NCBI GenBank assembly: GCA_965248075.1
Contig: CBDFIL010000001.1
Location: 310,001 to 374,000, forward strand
Direction: 5' to 3'
Length of the DNA stretch: 64,000 bases
Source: VXNE01 sp965248075
GTDB lineage: Bacteria; Pseudomonadota; Gammaproteobacteria; Pseudomonadales; Azotimanducaceae
Below, piece after piece: positions 1-8,102 of this stretch (position 1 is the stretch's first letter; each line of letters begins with the position of its first letter). The notes below the pieces were generated by a model, which saw only the letters and a program-made list of their open reading frames with translations, ran no database searches and was not told the DNA's origin. The position numbers were made by a program, and so were the translations under genes.

Positions 1-252
1 CGCGATCGCGGGTTCGATGGGTAGCAGATCGACCCCGGGCAGCGAGAGCGCCCGGTCCAGCCAGATTCCGACCTCAAGGTTGAGATGCAGCCTCCCTTTC
101 GTGACGAGCATGGCGACTTCCCAGGGCGTGATGACCGAGACCCCAACCCCATCCACCCGACGGTTCTTCTCGACCTCGGCCCTGGCGCCGGCCCCGAGTC
201 GCGGGTCGTCCTCCAGCAGCCACAGCAGGACGTGCGTGTCGAGCAGGATCAC
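1..252 (-). CDS. PIN-domain (VapC-type) toxin, partial at window edge
   Basis: The first 84 codons of a PIN-domain ribonuclease run off the left edge of the window. The protein opens with ILLDTHVLLWLL, the usual VapC start carrying the first catalytic Asp, and continues with an ITPWEVAMLVTKGRL segment that fits the PIN helix bearing the conserved Glu. It probably cleaves RNA unless bound by the antitoxin encoded just upstream. The start is a GTG overlapping the antitoxin stop (GTGA), which indicates translational coupling. A homologous pair with the same overlap lies at 4410-5074. The C-terminal Asp residues lie outside the window, so completeness cannot be judged. Confidence 0.85.
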   Translation of the reverse strand, partial: MILLDTHVLLWLLEDDPRLGAGARAEVEKNRRVDGVGVSVITPWEVAMLVTKGRLHLNLEVGIWLDRALSLPGVDLLPIEPAIA

Positions 253-494
253 TCCGCCGCGGACCAGTCCGATGGGGAGGTCGCCGGTCCGAAGGGATCG
301 TCGTACCTGAGCACGGTGCCGCGCATCGCGCCGACCAGTGAACCGGGGCCTTCCTTCGAGGGCGGACACGAGATCACCGCCACGGGACGCCCGCGCCTCG
401 TGATGGTCACTGACTGGCCCGTGCCCTGCAACTCGCTGATGATGCGCAGGCATTTCGCCTTGAACTCGGCTGCGGAAACGGTCTTGCCGCTCAT
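249..494 (-). CDS. Phd/YefM-type antitoxin of a VapC-like pair
   Basis: An 81-residue antitoxin. The N-terminal half (TVSAAEFKAKCLRIISEL, then VTITRRGRPVAVI) matches the Phd/YefM DNA-binding fold: an amphipathic helix followed by the RRGRPVAVI strand. The C-terminal tail (GAMRGTV...SPSDWSAAE) is the toxin-neutralising part and resembles the tail of the paralogue at 4410. I chose the second Met, which has a GGCGGA-like ribosome site; a start nine codons upstream is possible but has none. It normally masks the toxin and represses its own operon. Two TGTACA boxes lie just upstream. Confidence 0.85.
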   Translation of the reverse strand: MSGKTVSAAEFKAKCLRIISELQGTGQSVTITRRGRPVAVISCPPSKEGPGSLVGAMRGTVLRYDDPFGPATSPSDWSAAE

Positions 495-514
495 GAATCC
501 GCCCGCTCTCGATA

Positions 515-533
515 TGTACATCTAACTTGTACA
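515..533. promoter_or_regulatory. TGTACA-N7-TGTACA candidate operator of the first toxin-antitoxin operon
   Basis: Two copies of the self-palindromic hexamer TGTACA (515-520 and 528-533) are separated by 7 bp, immediately upstream of the antitoxin start in locally AT-richer DNA. Phd/YefM antitoxins commonly bind such short paired palindromes to autoregulate. Assignment as the operator is inference from position and symmetry. Confidence 0.45.
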
Positions 534-609
534 CCGCTGGCGCAGCCGAATCAACACGCCACCCCGGCCTTCGCTTAGAATCGCCTCGAACTTCACGCGG
601 GGAGACTCC

Positions 610-1764
610 ATGACAGACGCGAAGATCAAGGCTGGCGCCGCGCGTGCCGAATGCCCGGCGTTCGAAAATCCGGCCTTCGTACGACCTCCTCCGCTTTCCG
701 AAGCCACGGTCGCGATCGTGACGTCGGCTTCGCTGTCCCACCCCGAGGACGAGGGGTTCCGGGTGCAGGACACCGGGTATCGCGTCCTCGAACGCGGCCG
801 CCGCGACGTGGTGGTCGGGCACTGGAGCCCGAACTTCGATACGGCCGGCGTCGCCGCCGACCTCAACGTGGTGTTCCCCATCGACCGCCTCGAGGAACTG
901 GCCGAGCAGGGTTCCGTCGGCCGCGTGTCCGACGTGCATCTCGCTTTCGCGGGCAACCAGTTCGAACTGTCCGGCATCCGCATGGACGGCGGGCCGGCCG
1001 GCGCCGCGTTCCTCAAGGAACACGGTGTCGATGTCGTCGTCCTGACCCCGGTCTGACCCCTCTGCACGCGTACGGTCAGTACGCTCGCCCACGTCTTCGA
1101 AGCCGCCGGCATCGCGACCGTCGCGATCGGTTGCATCCGCGAGCAGCTCTACGGCATGGCGCCGCCACGCGGCCTGTTCTGCGACTTCCCGCTCGGACGG
1201 CCGCTCGGCATCCCGAACGACGCCGCGTTCCAGCATCGCGTGCTCGCACGAGCCCTCGGCCTGCTGGAGTCGGATGCACCGACGGTGCAGGACTTCGAGG
1301 AGTCCATCGAGGATACCGCCGCCGAAGTGCTAGTGTGCCCGCTGCCCGCGCGGCACGACCCCGATGCGCACCCCGCGGTGGACGAAGCCCGCGGCCTGCG
1401 CGCTGCCTACGACCGGGCCGTCGCGAAACACGGCAATCGGGCCGGCGCCGCGCGGCTGCTGAACGCCGACACGGTCCCGGCCGCCATCGAGTCCTTCATC
1501 CGCGTGGCCGAGGGCGTGCCGTGGAAGGAGGCCGGGATACCCGGCGTACCGGCCCGGGTCTCCCACGACATTCGCGGCTACTACGAGATGGCCGCGATGG
1601 AGATCGTGGGCCACACGCCGGCCGCCTGGACCGGGTACCGGTGGTTCCGCGACGAGACGCAGACGGGAGCCGTCATCAAGGCGGCCCAGAAGTCGATCCG
1701 GGAATCCGGGGTGAAGAACGACGCGCTCTGGCGCTTCCTGCTGCCGCTCGACGCGACGATGTAG
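610..1764 (+). CDS. PrdB/GrdB-like selenoprotein (Sec encoded by in-frame TGA at 1054-1056)
   Basis: One 384-codon frame is interrupted only by a TGA at codon 149. Before it lie the family landmarks VFPIDRLEEL and GVDVVVLTPV; after it the frame continues as PLCTRTVSTLAHVFEAAGI and then about 220 more residues without interruption. This lines up with D-proline reductase subunit PrdB, where GVDAVVLTAG is followed by Sec and GTC. The product therefore carries a UxxC redox pair (Sec-Pro-Leu-Cys). A hairpin typical of bacterial SECIS elements lies 17 nt after the TGA. In known relatives (glycine/betaine/sarcosine/proline reductases) the selenol reduces the substrate; the substrate here is unknown. 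The start ATG has GGGGAG five bases upstream. The stop TAG lies in the terminal GTAG of a dispersed repeat. If the host lacked the Sec machinery, this would instead be a truncated pseudogene. Confidence 0.85.
1054..1084 (+). promoter_or_regulatory. Bacterial SECIS-like hairpin after the UGA codon
   Basis: After the TGA at 1054-1056 and a 17-nt interval comes a perfect 6-bp stem (GCGTAC 1068-1073 with GTACGC 1079-1084) closing the pentaloop GGTCA. Bacterial SECIS elements bind SelB through a small apical loop with a G in its first positions, about 16-37 nt from the UGA. This hairpin meets those requirements. Function is inferred from geometry and from the protein context. Confidence 0.75.
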
Positions 1765-1995
1765 GGGCCGGGCTTGTCCCGTCCCGGCGCGACCTGCGGT
1801 CGCGTTGCAGTTTCGCTGGCGCGAAACTGCGCGTTGACGACGAGGTTCCGCGACTTCAGGGACGGGCGACCGCGAGGGTCAGGGACGGGCGACCACAAGG
1901 GTCGCCCCTACGAATCGGCTCGAATGCGGCGTGTCCCGTCCCGGCTCGACTTCATGCACGATCCCGGGACGGGCGACCACGAGGGTCGCCCCTAC
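1761..1995. repeat. Cluster of dispersed double-hairpin repeats (GTAGGGG...CCCCTAC family)
   Basis: Two to three imperfect copies lie between convergent genes. Each unit has outer ends GTAGGGG and CCCCTAC, an inner hairpin of the GGGAC/GTCCC type and a second hairpin of the GGGCGACC...GGTCGCCC type. Both neighbouring genes end inside it: the selenoprotein stop TAG is 1762-1764, and the transglycosylase stop on the other strand is 1992-1994. A bidirectional terminator role is plausible. Other copies: 8909, 16755, 19824 and 30941. Confidence 0.8.
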
Positions 1996-2612
1996 ATGGC
2001 GACGCCTTCGAAGCGGGCGAGGCCGTTCTCGATCTTGGCGATGTAACGCAGGGCGGCCCGTTCCCAGTGCGCATGCCGCGCACCCTTGGCGCCGAGGTTG
2101 TAGGAGTGCAGCGCGCACTGCAGTTCGCCGCAAGAGTCGCGGAAGGCAGCCAGGATCTGCGCGCCGCAGTAGATGTTGTCCGCGGGCTCGTGGAGGTCAC
2201 CGCCGCAGAACGAACGCCAGTACTTGCCCCGCACCTGCGCCGGACCGATGGCGCCGACGCTCGAGCGGACGTTCTTGCGGAAGGAACTCTCGGCCAGTAC
2301 CAGGCTCGCCACCAGTTCGGGAGCGAGTTCCTGCCGGTGGGCAGCCTCGAGGATCCACTCGGCGAATTCCCCGGCCACGGCCGGGTGAATCTCGAACGCC
2401 CGCGTCATCCTGTCGGCGAACGCGGCACGCTCTTCATCCCAGGGGATGGAGGGCGATTCAGAGGCAGGCAGGGCGAACGCCAGACGCTCGTAACGCCGCG
2501 CATCGGCCCCAGTGGAAACGACCGACGCGGCAAGCGCCGCAACAACGAGCGCTCCAAGCTGCACCTTGACGAGCAGCGGCGTGCGCTTCAACAGAGTCGA
2601 CCATACGTCCAT
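1992..2612 (-). CDS. Membrane-anchored lytic transglycosylase (SLT domain)
   Basis: A 206-residue protein with a short basic N-terminus and one hydrophobic segment (about residues 13-33, signal peptide or anchor), then a soluble-lytic-transglycosylase domain. The catalytic Glu is in VLAESSF (about residue 108), followed by the SSVGAIGPAQV signature (117-127) and a late YNLGAKG motif. It would cleave peptidoglycan glycan strands in the periplasm with 1,6-anhydro product formation. I took the ATG at 2612; a TTG start at 2684 is possible. The stop codon falls in the terminal GTAG of the repeat cluster, so the last residues may derive from repeat insertion. Confidence 0.85.
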   Translation of the reverse strand: MDVWSTLLKRTPLLVKVQLGALVVAALAASVVSTGADARRYERLAFALPASESPSIPWDEERAAFADRMTRAFEIHPAVAGEFAEWILEAAHRQELAPELVASLVLAESSFRKNVRSSVGAIGPAQVRGKYWRSFCGGDLHEPADNIYCGAQILAAFRDSCGELQCALHSYNLGAKGARHAHWERAALRYIAKIENGLARFEGVAM

Positions 2613-2798
2613 GGGATGCCCGAACCGGGCGACAATTCGACCAAGGGCGGGCAACTCTACACCTTTCGTAGCAAATCGAAACAACGGACAGGTAAAAAAT
2701 GGAGGAAAAGAGGAGATTTTTTAGACGAAAACGCTCTGATTACTGATCCGGTCTTCCGAAAGGCGTCTTACAAACGCCCTCCGCCACCCCGTTTCCGC

Positions 2799-3182
2799 TC
2801 AGAGCACCGCCGGTCTGCGTGCCGCAAGCGCGAGCGTATTGCCGGCGGGATCCTTGAAGAAGACCATCCATTCCTCGTGCCCGGCGGGGCCGAAGGTGCC
2901 AGCGTCATCGCGATGAATCAGCGCCGGTCCGAAGTCGAGGGCGACGCCGCGGTCGGTGAGTTCCGCGGCCGCCGCGTCGACATCCTGGACACGGAAATAC
3001 ACGGTTCCGGCAGCGGCGTTCCTGTCGAGCATCAGGCGTACGCCTTCGAAGTCGAAAAACGCCAGCCCCGGCGAATCGAAGCGGGCGACAAACGTCGCGC
3101 CGAGCACATCACGGTAGAACGCCACCGACGTGTCGAGTTCGTCCGCCCGCAATGCTATCTGGTGGATCCTGGATAGCCTCAC
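2799..3182 (-). CDS. VOC (glyoxalase/bleomycin-resistance) family protein
   Basis: A protein of about 127 residues with the paired beta-alpha-beta-beta-beta layout of the vicinal oxygen chelate superfamily: IHQIALRADELDTSVAFYRD at the start, and HEEWMVFFKDPAGNTLAL at the end with the usual metal-ligand Glu region. Members act as glyoxalases, isomerases, dioxygenases or resistance proteins, so no substrate can be assigned. I chose the GTG at 3182 because GGGGGAGG precedes it by seven bases; a longer frame to 3233 lacks such a site and adds an arginine/glycine-rich tail foreign to the family. It is followed upstream by an LLM oxidoreductase on the same strand. Confidence 0.8.
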   Translation of the reverse strand: MRLSRIHQIALRADELDTSVAFYRDVLGATFVARFDSPGLAFFDFEGVRLMLDRNAAAGTVYFRVQDVDAAAAELTDRGVALDFGPALIHRDDAGTFGPAGHEEWMVFFKDPAGNTLALAARRPAVL

Positions 3183-3276
3183 GCCACTACCTCCCCCGGA
3201 CCTGCGCAGGCCCCAGCCGACGGTTGCCGCCATACGCCGCGACCCGCGCCGGAAGACCCGGGCCGACGCCGCGCAG

Positions 3277-4284
3277 TCAGGCCGCGGTCATTTCCTGGAC
3301 GATGTTGGCACGCTCCTCCTTCGCCAGGTTCGCGTAGGCCGCGGACGTCCGGTCCACGAGGTCCCCGTAGCGGGCCTTGAAGCTGCGGGCGATGTTCGCG
3401 GGTTCTTCCACGACCGCGAAGGCGCCGAGCATGTCGTCCGTGATGAGCCCGCCCATCTCCTGCCAGCGCCCCTGCTTCGACATGGCGTTGAGGTCGCCCT
3501 GCAATTCGCCGGCGCCGATGCTGTCGAGCACCGGCTTGTAGGCCGGCGTCGAGCCGTAGAACGCGATCTGCTGCCGCGCCGCCTGCTTCGCCTGATCGAG
3601 TTCCTGCTCGTCGCGACCGGTCACGACGAAGCATGGATAGCTGATCTCGAAGTCCTCGCGCTTCTTGCCAGCCTTCGCGAAGCCGCGCTCCAGCGCCGGC
3701 AGGGTAGTCTCCCGGAGGTAATTCTCGGTCGTGAAGGCGTGCACGATCATGCCGTCCGCCACCTCTCCCGCCACTTCCGTCATCAACGGACCGACCGCCG
3801 CCAGCGTGACGCGCGGCGGGCCGTATTCCGTGTTCGTGGGCGTGAAGAACGGCGTCATCAGCGTGTGCGTATAGAACTTCCCCGTGAACTGCAGCGGTTC
3901 GCCTTCGTGCCAGTTCGCCCAGATCGCCCGCATCGCGAGGATGAACTCGCGCATCCGCGCCGCCGGGTGCGACCACGGCATGCTGAAGCGCTTGGTGATG
4001 TGAGGACGGATCTGCGAGCCGAGGCCCAGCACGAAGCGGCCTTTCGAGGCGGCATTCAGGTCGTGGCCGATGTTCGCGAGGGTCATCGGCGAGCGCGCGA
4101 AGGCCACCGCGATGCCGGTGGTCAGATCGACGCGGGACGTAGTCTGCGCGGCGAACGCCAGCGGCAGGAACGGGTCGTGCCCGGTCTCCGCGGACTGGAT
4201 CCCGCTGTACCCCATCTCTTCGAGTTCGCGCGCCTGCGCCCCGACCTTCGCCAGGTCCCAACCCACTCCACCATCGACCTTCAT
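3277..4284 (-). CDS. LLM-class (luciferase-like) F420- or flavin-dependent oxidoreductase
   Basis: A 335-residue TIM-barrel enzyme of the bacterial luciferase-like superfamily. Diagnostic parts are the early GYSGIQSAETGHDPFLPLA segment, the conserved TGIAVAFARSPMTLA strand-loop, the LGLGSQIRPHI cofactor-binding motif (about residues 85-95) and the AAVGPLMTEVAGEVADGMIVH region. It most resembles the F420-dependent subgroup common in actinobacteria and marine proteobacteria. It would catalyse a hydride transfer or monooxygenation on an unknown substrate. No reductase partner is adjacent. The start ATG is preceded by GAGCACAGCA. Confidence 0.85.
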   Translation of the reverse strand: MKVDGGVGWDLAKVGAQARELEEMGYSGIQSAETGHDPFLPLAFAAQTTSRVDLTTGIAVAFARSPMTLANIGHDLNAASKGRFVLGLGSQIRPHITKRFSMPWSHPAARMREFILAMRAIWANWHEGEPLQFTGKFYTHTLMTPFFTPTNTEYGPPRVTLAAVGPLMTEVAGEVADGMIVHAFTTENYLRETTLPALERGFAKAGKKREDFEISYPCFVVTGRDEQELDQAKQAARQQIAFYGSTPAYKPVLDSIGAGELQGDLNAMSKQGRWQEMGGLITDDMLGAFAVVEEPANIARSFKARYGDLVDRTSAAYANLAKEERANIVQEMTAA

Positions 4285-4370
4285 TGCTGTGCTCCGAGCT
4301 GTTGTCCGAACGATTGTAGCGTCCCGGGCCGGGTGGCTTCGACTGCTCTACTCAGATCGCCTCAGCCCAA

Positions 4371-4396
4371 TCTCTGACCATAGTCTCTGACCATGG
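4371..4396. promoter_or_regulatory. Tandem 11-bp boxes upstream of the second toxin-antitoxin operon
   Basis: The box TCTCTGACCAT occurs at 4371-4381 and again at 4384-4394, a 13-bp period, ending 15 bp before the antitoxin ATG. A directly repeated box so close to an autoregulated antitoxin gene is a likely operator. It is unlike the TGTACA boxes of the paralogous pair at 515-533. Function is inferred from position only. Confidence 0.4.
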
Positions 4397-4409
4397 TACG
4401 ATCGGCCCC

Positions 4410-4682
4410 ATGGAAGAGATCAAGATTTCCGAGTTCAAGGCGACGTGCCTGGCCGTCCTGGCACGGGTCGGCCAGACAGGCAGGCCCATCCTCGTGACAC
4501 GCTTCGGCAAACCGGTCGCCCAGATCGCTCCCCCGCCGACAGCCGAGGGCGAGACATGGCTGGGCGCCATGCGCGGCAAGGGCGCCATCCTGGGCGACCT
4601 GATCGAGCCGGCCGCCTCGCCGGACGATTGGGAAGTCCTGCGCGACGCGGCCCAGCCTGGACAGCGACCGGTGGACGAGTAG
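4410..4682 (+). CDS. Phd/YefM-type antitoxin
   Basis: A 90-residue antitoxin. IKISEFKATCLAVLARV forms the N-terminal helix, and ILVTRFGKPVAQIAPP is the conserved Phd/YefM strand. The C-terminal toxin-binding tail carries GAMRGKG and SPDDWEVL, paralleling the antitoxin at 249-494, so the two systems are paralogous. Its stop TAG overlaps the toxin start by one base (TAGTG). Tandem boxes just upstream suggest autoregulation. Confidence 0.88.
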   Translation: MEEIKISEFKATCLAVLARVGQTGRPILVTRFGKPVAQIAPPPTAEGETWLGAMRGKGAILGDLIEPAASPDDWEVLRDAAQPGQRPVDE

Positions 4683-5074
4683 TGCCGCTGCTGCTCGACA
4701 CCCACGTTTGGCTCTGGTCCCTGCTCGACCCCGCCCGCCTCTCGTCCCATGCACGGACCCTTCTGTCTTCGCCGACGGCCGACTTGCACCTCTCCTCCAT
4801 CAGCCTGTGGGAGACGCTCATGCTGGCGGAACGGGGCCGGCTCGCCCTCGAGACGGACGGTCGAACCTGGTTACGCCGAGCCCTCTCCGAAAGCCCGGTC
4901 GTCGAGGTGCCGGTCACCTTCGACGTGGCCCTGGCCGGCCGCTCCATCGACCTGCCCCATCAGGACCCGGCGGACCGTTTCATCGCGGCCAGCGCAAAGG
5001 CGTTCGGCCTGCAGTTGGTCACGGCGGATGCGCGCCTGCTCGCCTGCCCCGATATCCAGGTCGTACCCGCCTGA
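4682..5074 (+). CDS. PIN-domain (VapC-type) toxin
   Basis: A 130-residue PIN-domain protein. It begins LLLDTHVWLWSLLDP with the first acidic residue, has SSISLWETLMLAERGRL carrying the conserved Glu, and ends with PHQDPADRFIAASA and LVTADARLL, which hold the two distal Asp residues. All four acidic positions of a VapC ribonuclease therefore appear present. Translation starts at GTG overlapping the antitoxin stop. The longer frame reaching back to 4445 reads through the antitoxin gene and is a shadow. It converges on the symporter gene with a 9-bp gap. Confidence 0.88.
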   Translation: MPLLLDTHVWLWSLLDPARLSSHARTLLSSPTADLHLSSISLWETLMLAERGRLALETDGRTWLRRALSESPVVEVPVTFDVALAGRSIDLPHQDPADRFIAASAKAFGLQLVTADARLLACPDIQVVPA

Positions 5075-5083
5075 GCGGCGCCT

Positions 5084-6478
5084 TCAGGCCCTCAAGGCCC
5101 CCGCACGCCACCGGGACGCCACCAGCAGCCCGAACGCCAGGACGAACGGCAGAAAGCGCTCGGCGAAATCCCCCGGCGTGTCCGGGAGCACGTAGAACAC
5201 TACCGTCCCCACGAACCCCACGACCATCGCGACCGGCGCCGCCGCAGGCGCGTAGCGCCACCGGAACACCGTGAACAGGACCAGCGGGCCGAAGGTCGCA
5301 CCCAGGGCGTTCCAGGCGAACAGGACCCGCGAGAAGATCGCCTCCGGCAGCCATACGCTGATGACGACCGCGACCACGACCATCGCCGCGATGATCCAGC
5401 GCGACACCGACACGCGCTCGCGGCCGAGCCCCATGTCGTGGGAAACCACGCTCGCTGCGACCAGCAACTGGCTGTCCGCCGTGGACATGACCGCGGAAAG
5501 CACCGCGGCGATGGTGATCCCGGCAACCGCCGCCGGCAGCAGGTCCGACGTCAACTGGAAGAACAGGCGCTCCCCGTCTACGACGTCGTTCGCCAGCGCG
5601 TGCCCGGCGAGCCCCGTGATGAACATGCTGCACAGCACCAGGACGAACCAGCTGAGCGCCACGATGCGTCCGCGCCGTAGCGCCGCGTCGTCGCGCAAGG
5701 CCATCATGCGGTTCAGGAGGTGGGGTTGACCGAGCGGCCCGAACCCGATGGAAACCATGCCGATGAAGAACCCGACGGCGAGCCAGCCGACGTTCGCCCC
5801 GAGGGGCGCCATCTGTTCCGCCGGCACCGCCGCGAGCAACGGTCCGAATCCACCGCAGGCGACCACCGCGGCGACGCACAGCATGACGGCACCCACCAGC
5901 ATGACGACCGCCTGCAACGCGTCCGTGACGCTGACGGCCCAGAACCCGCCGAGCAGCGTGTAGACGAGGATGACGGCCGCCCCGATGGCCACGCTCGGCC
6001 CGACCGGCAGGCCGAAGGTCTCCGCAAAGGTGTTGCCCGCACCCTGAAACTGCGCCGCCACGTAGAAGACGAAGGAGATGACCACCGCGATGCCGGCAAA
6101 CACGGTCGCGAACCGCCGCGCGCTCCCGTCGAGATCGCGACAGACGACATCGGTGAGCGTCACCCAGCCGTTCGCGCTGCTCGCTTCGCGCAGGCGACGG
6201 GCGATGACGAACCAGGCGATCACATGCCCGGCCAGGGTGCCCGGCAGCAGCCAGACGGCCGATATGCCCTGCACGTACGCGATGCCGGAGACGCCGAGAA
6301 TGGACCACGCGGACGAGGAACCCGCGGCGTAGGAGAGGCTCGCGACGAAGCCGCCGAGATTGCGCCCGCCGATGAAATAGTCGGCGTGGCTCCGGGTGCG
6401 GCGCCGCGCCCACAGGCCGATCGCGATCAGCGCCACCTGGTAGGCGACGATGACGCCGAGGATTTCCCCACCGGACAC
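5084..6478 (-). CDS. Sodium:solute symporter family (SSS, PutP-like) transporter
   Basis: A 464-residue polytopic membrane protein with about 12-13 hydrophobic segments. Family marks include DYFIGGRNLGGFVASLSYAAGSSSAWSILG near the N-terminus, the GGFWAVSVTDALQA segment in the middle, and VLSAVMSTADSQLL, the sodium-site helix found in proline/pantothenate symporters. It would use the sodium gradient to import a small organic solute. It starts at GTG, 13 bp after the stop of the amidohydrolase gene on the same strand, so the two probably form an operon and the transporter may import the hydrolase substrate or a related compound. Confidence 0.87.
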   Translation of the reverse strand: MSGGEILGVIVAYQVALIAIGLWARRRTRSHADYFIGGRNLGGFVASLSYAAGSSSAWSILGVSGIAYVQGISAVWLLPGTLAGHVIAWFVIARRLREASSANGWVTLTDVVCRDLDGSARRFATVFAGIAVVISFVFYVAAQFQGAGNTFAETFGLPVGPSVAIGAAVILVYTLLGGFWAVSVTDALQAVVMLVGAVMLCVAAVVACGGFGPLLAAVPAEQMAPLGANVGWLAVGFFIGMVSIGFGPLGQPHLLNRMMALRDDAALRRGRIVALSWFVLVLCSMFITGLAGHALANDVVDGERLFFQLTSDLLPAAVAGITIAAVLSAVMSTADSQLLVAASVVSHDMGLGRERVSVSRWIIAAMVVVAVVISVWLPEAIFSRVLFAWNALGATFGPLVLFTVFRWRYAPAAAPVAMVVGFVGTVVFYVLPDTPGDFAERFLPFVLAFGLLVASRWRAGALRA

Positions 6479-6491
6479 GGGACTGCTCCGC

Positions 6492-7907
6492 CTACCCTGC
6501 CAGCGCCTCTCGAGCGGCGTCCGCTACCACGGTTCCTTCGAAGAACTCCGGATTGGCCTCGCCCCAGAATCGCACCGGGTTGTCGAAGACAAAGCGCCGG
6601 AACTGGCCGTGATCGATCTTGCCGTCCAGGACGAGCTCGTAGGCTTCCGGCAGCACCCCGGCCATCTCCTGTACGTCGAAGTGGCCGATGTCCGACCCGA
6701 ACAGCGTCTTGAGCTCCGCACCGTAGGGATTGAAGTCCCGGTTGAAGGCCCACGCGTTGGTCGGATCGTCCGCCTCGCAACCGAAGTAGAACGGTTTCAC
6801 GAATCGGTCCAGGAAGTCCGCGCCCGCTTCGATGGCGCACGCGGCGTAGTCGTCGAGGTCCTCGAGCTGGCCCGTGGTGCGCGAACCGTTTTGCGTGCCA
6901 ATGCCGCGCCCTTCGGCGATCGCGCCAGCGAACGCCTCGTCGGCGTAGTCGGACGCCAGCTCCCGCAGCAGGTCGACGTCGAGGTTGCCCGGATCCGTGA
7001 ACGCCAGGGCCTCCCGGTTGCGGATCGCCCAGTGGCCGATGAGGTCGGCGTACAGCAGGCAGGCGAATCCCACGCCCCCTTCCAGGAAGGCGAAGTTGAG
7101 TTGCGGAAACCTCGCGGTCACGCCCCCGAGGAAGATGGCCTTGCAGACCGCTTCGGAGGCGGCGGCGAAGTGCCCGATGTGGTTGTAGCAGAAGTTCGAG
7201 GGGGACATGCGGAACGCCCGACCTCTGGAGCCCCGGTGGAACGTCGGCGAGACGCCGAGTTCCGCGCATTTCTGCCAGACCGGATCATAGTCGTAAGCGC
7301 TGTCGAGGCCGATCACGTCGTACCACTCGCTGGCTTCGGGTCCCTTCTCGACGGGCCGCTCGATCATGCTGTTCAGCATGATCACCTTCATGCCGAGTTC
7401 GCCAACGGCGTACTCGAGTTCCGCCAGGGCCTCGTCCGGCGTGTGCATCGGGATCACGGCCGCGGGGGTCATGCGGTCTCCATACGGCGCGAACAACTCG
7501 GCCTGATAGCGGTTGAAGGCCCGGCATGCCGCGATGCGCGACTCGTCGTCCGGGTTGCGGGGCATGCCGAGGCCGGCCGTCGGAAAGAGGATCGCGAAGT
7601 CGATGCCGAACTCCGGCAGGCGCTCGTAGAGGAGCTTCGGCATCATGGCGGTGGCGCGGTCACGGGTGTTTTTCGTGGGTGCACCCCAGAACGCCTCCTG
7701 GGCGACGTGTTCCGCACGGCGCTCGGTGACGTTCATCGACAACGCACGGCGCACGCGTGCGCCCCCGGCGCGCAGTCCGCGCACCGCCGGCTCGCCGCCG
7801 ATCTTCTTCATGGCCTGCTCCATCACCGGACCGAACTCCAGCCAGTGGCCGTCGGCATCGATCACCGGATGCCCGAGGCCCGCGCGCAGATCGGATGCTT
7901 GCGACAT
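6492..7907 (-). CDS. Amidohydrolase family (amidohydrolase-2/ACMSD-like) metal-dependent hydrolase
   Basis: A 471-residue protein. The N-terminus HPVIDADGHWLE (residues 13-24) is the divergent metal-binding start seen in many amidohydrolase-2 proteins. ILFPTAGLGMPRNPDDE, VIPMHTPDEALAELEYA and TFHRGSRG follow the barrel, and LLFGSDIGHFD-type residues near the C-terminus (TLFGSDIGHFD) carry the last metal ligand. Such enzymes perform hydrolysis or decarboxylation of aromatic or lactone carboxylates. The start ATG is preceded by GGGGGGAGAG. The open frame continues upstream, but that part is not amidohydrolase-like. The symporter gene follows by 13 bp. Confidence 0.85.
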   Translation of the reverse strand: MSQASDLRAGLGHPVIDADGHWLEFGPVMEQAMKKIGGEPAVRGLRAGGARVRRALSMNVTERRAEHVAQEAFWGAPTKNTRDRATAMMPKLLYERLPEFGIDFAILFPTAGLGMPRNPDDESRIAACRAFNRYQAELFAPYGDRMTPAAVIPMHTPDEALAELEYAVGELGMKVIMLNSMIERPVEKGPEASEWYDVIGLDSAYDYDPVWQKCAELGVSPTFHRGSRGRAFRMSPSNFCYNHIGHFAAASEAVCKAIFLGGVTARFPQLNFAFLEGGVGFACLLYADLIGHWAIRNREALAFTDPGNLDVDLLRELASDYADEAFAGAIAEGRGIGTQNGSRTTGQLEDLDDYAACAIEAGADFLDRFVKPFYFGCEADDPTNAWAFNRDFNPYGAELKTLFGSDIGHFDVQEMAGVLPEAYELVLDGKIDHGQFRRFVFDNPVRFWGEANPEFFEGTVVADAAREALAG

Positions 7908-7960
7908 GATCTCTCCCCCCTTCGTTCCCCGAAGAGCATGCGACGATCCCGATGTCCCCG

Positions 7961-8016
7961 CAAGTGTCGTCCTCGGGACAGCTCGGGACAGCAACAAGTA
8001 TCGTCCTCGGGACAGC
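7961..8016. repeat. Short direct repeat in a divergent intergenic region
   Basis: A 22-nt sequence (CAAGT, then G or A, then TCGTCCTCGGGACAGC) occurs at 7961-7982 and 7995-8016, with a further partial CTCGGGACAGC between. It lies between the divergent amidohydrolase and M48 peptidase genes. It may hold regulatory sites; no better assignment is possible. Confidence 0.6.
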
Positions 8017-8102
8017 CACGACTCGACCACTACAGCCCCTGACCGTTGCAAACCGCGTGTCCATTCGCTCAAATCGTACCCGTGATCCGACGGAGACATG
8101 CC

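Noticed and set aside
1156..1764. Separate 202-residue gene starting after the selenoprotein TGA
   Set aside because: It has no ribosome site, its first 30 codons of family sequence lie upstream of the ATG, and it is in frame with the preceding half. Sec read-through explains the data better.
651..3176. Very long forward frame of 841 codons across the first 3 kb
   Set aside because: It is extremely rich in Arg, Gly and Pro, overlaps the selenoprotein in another frame and runs antisense to the transglycosylase and VOC genes. It is a high-GC shadow frame.
4445..5074. Extended 209-residue version of the second VapC-type toxin
   Set aside because: The first 79 codons overlap the antitoxin gene in another frame and are not PIN-like; the GTG at 4682 begins the domain precisely.
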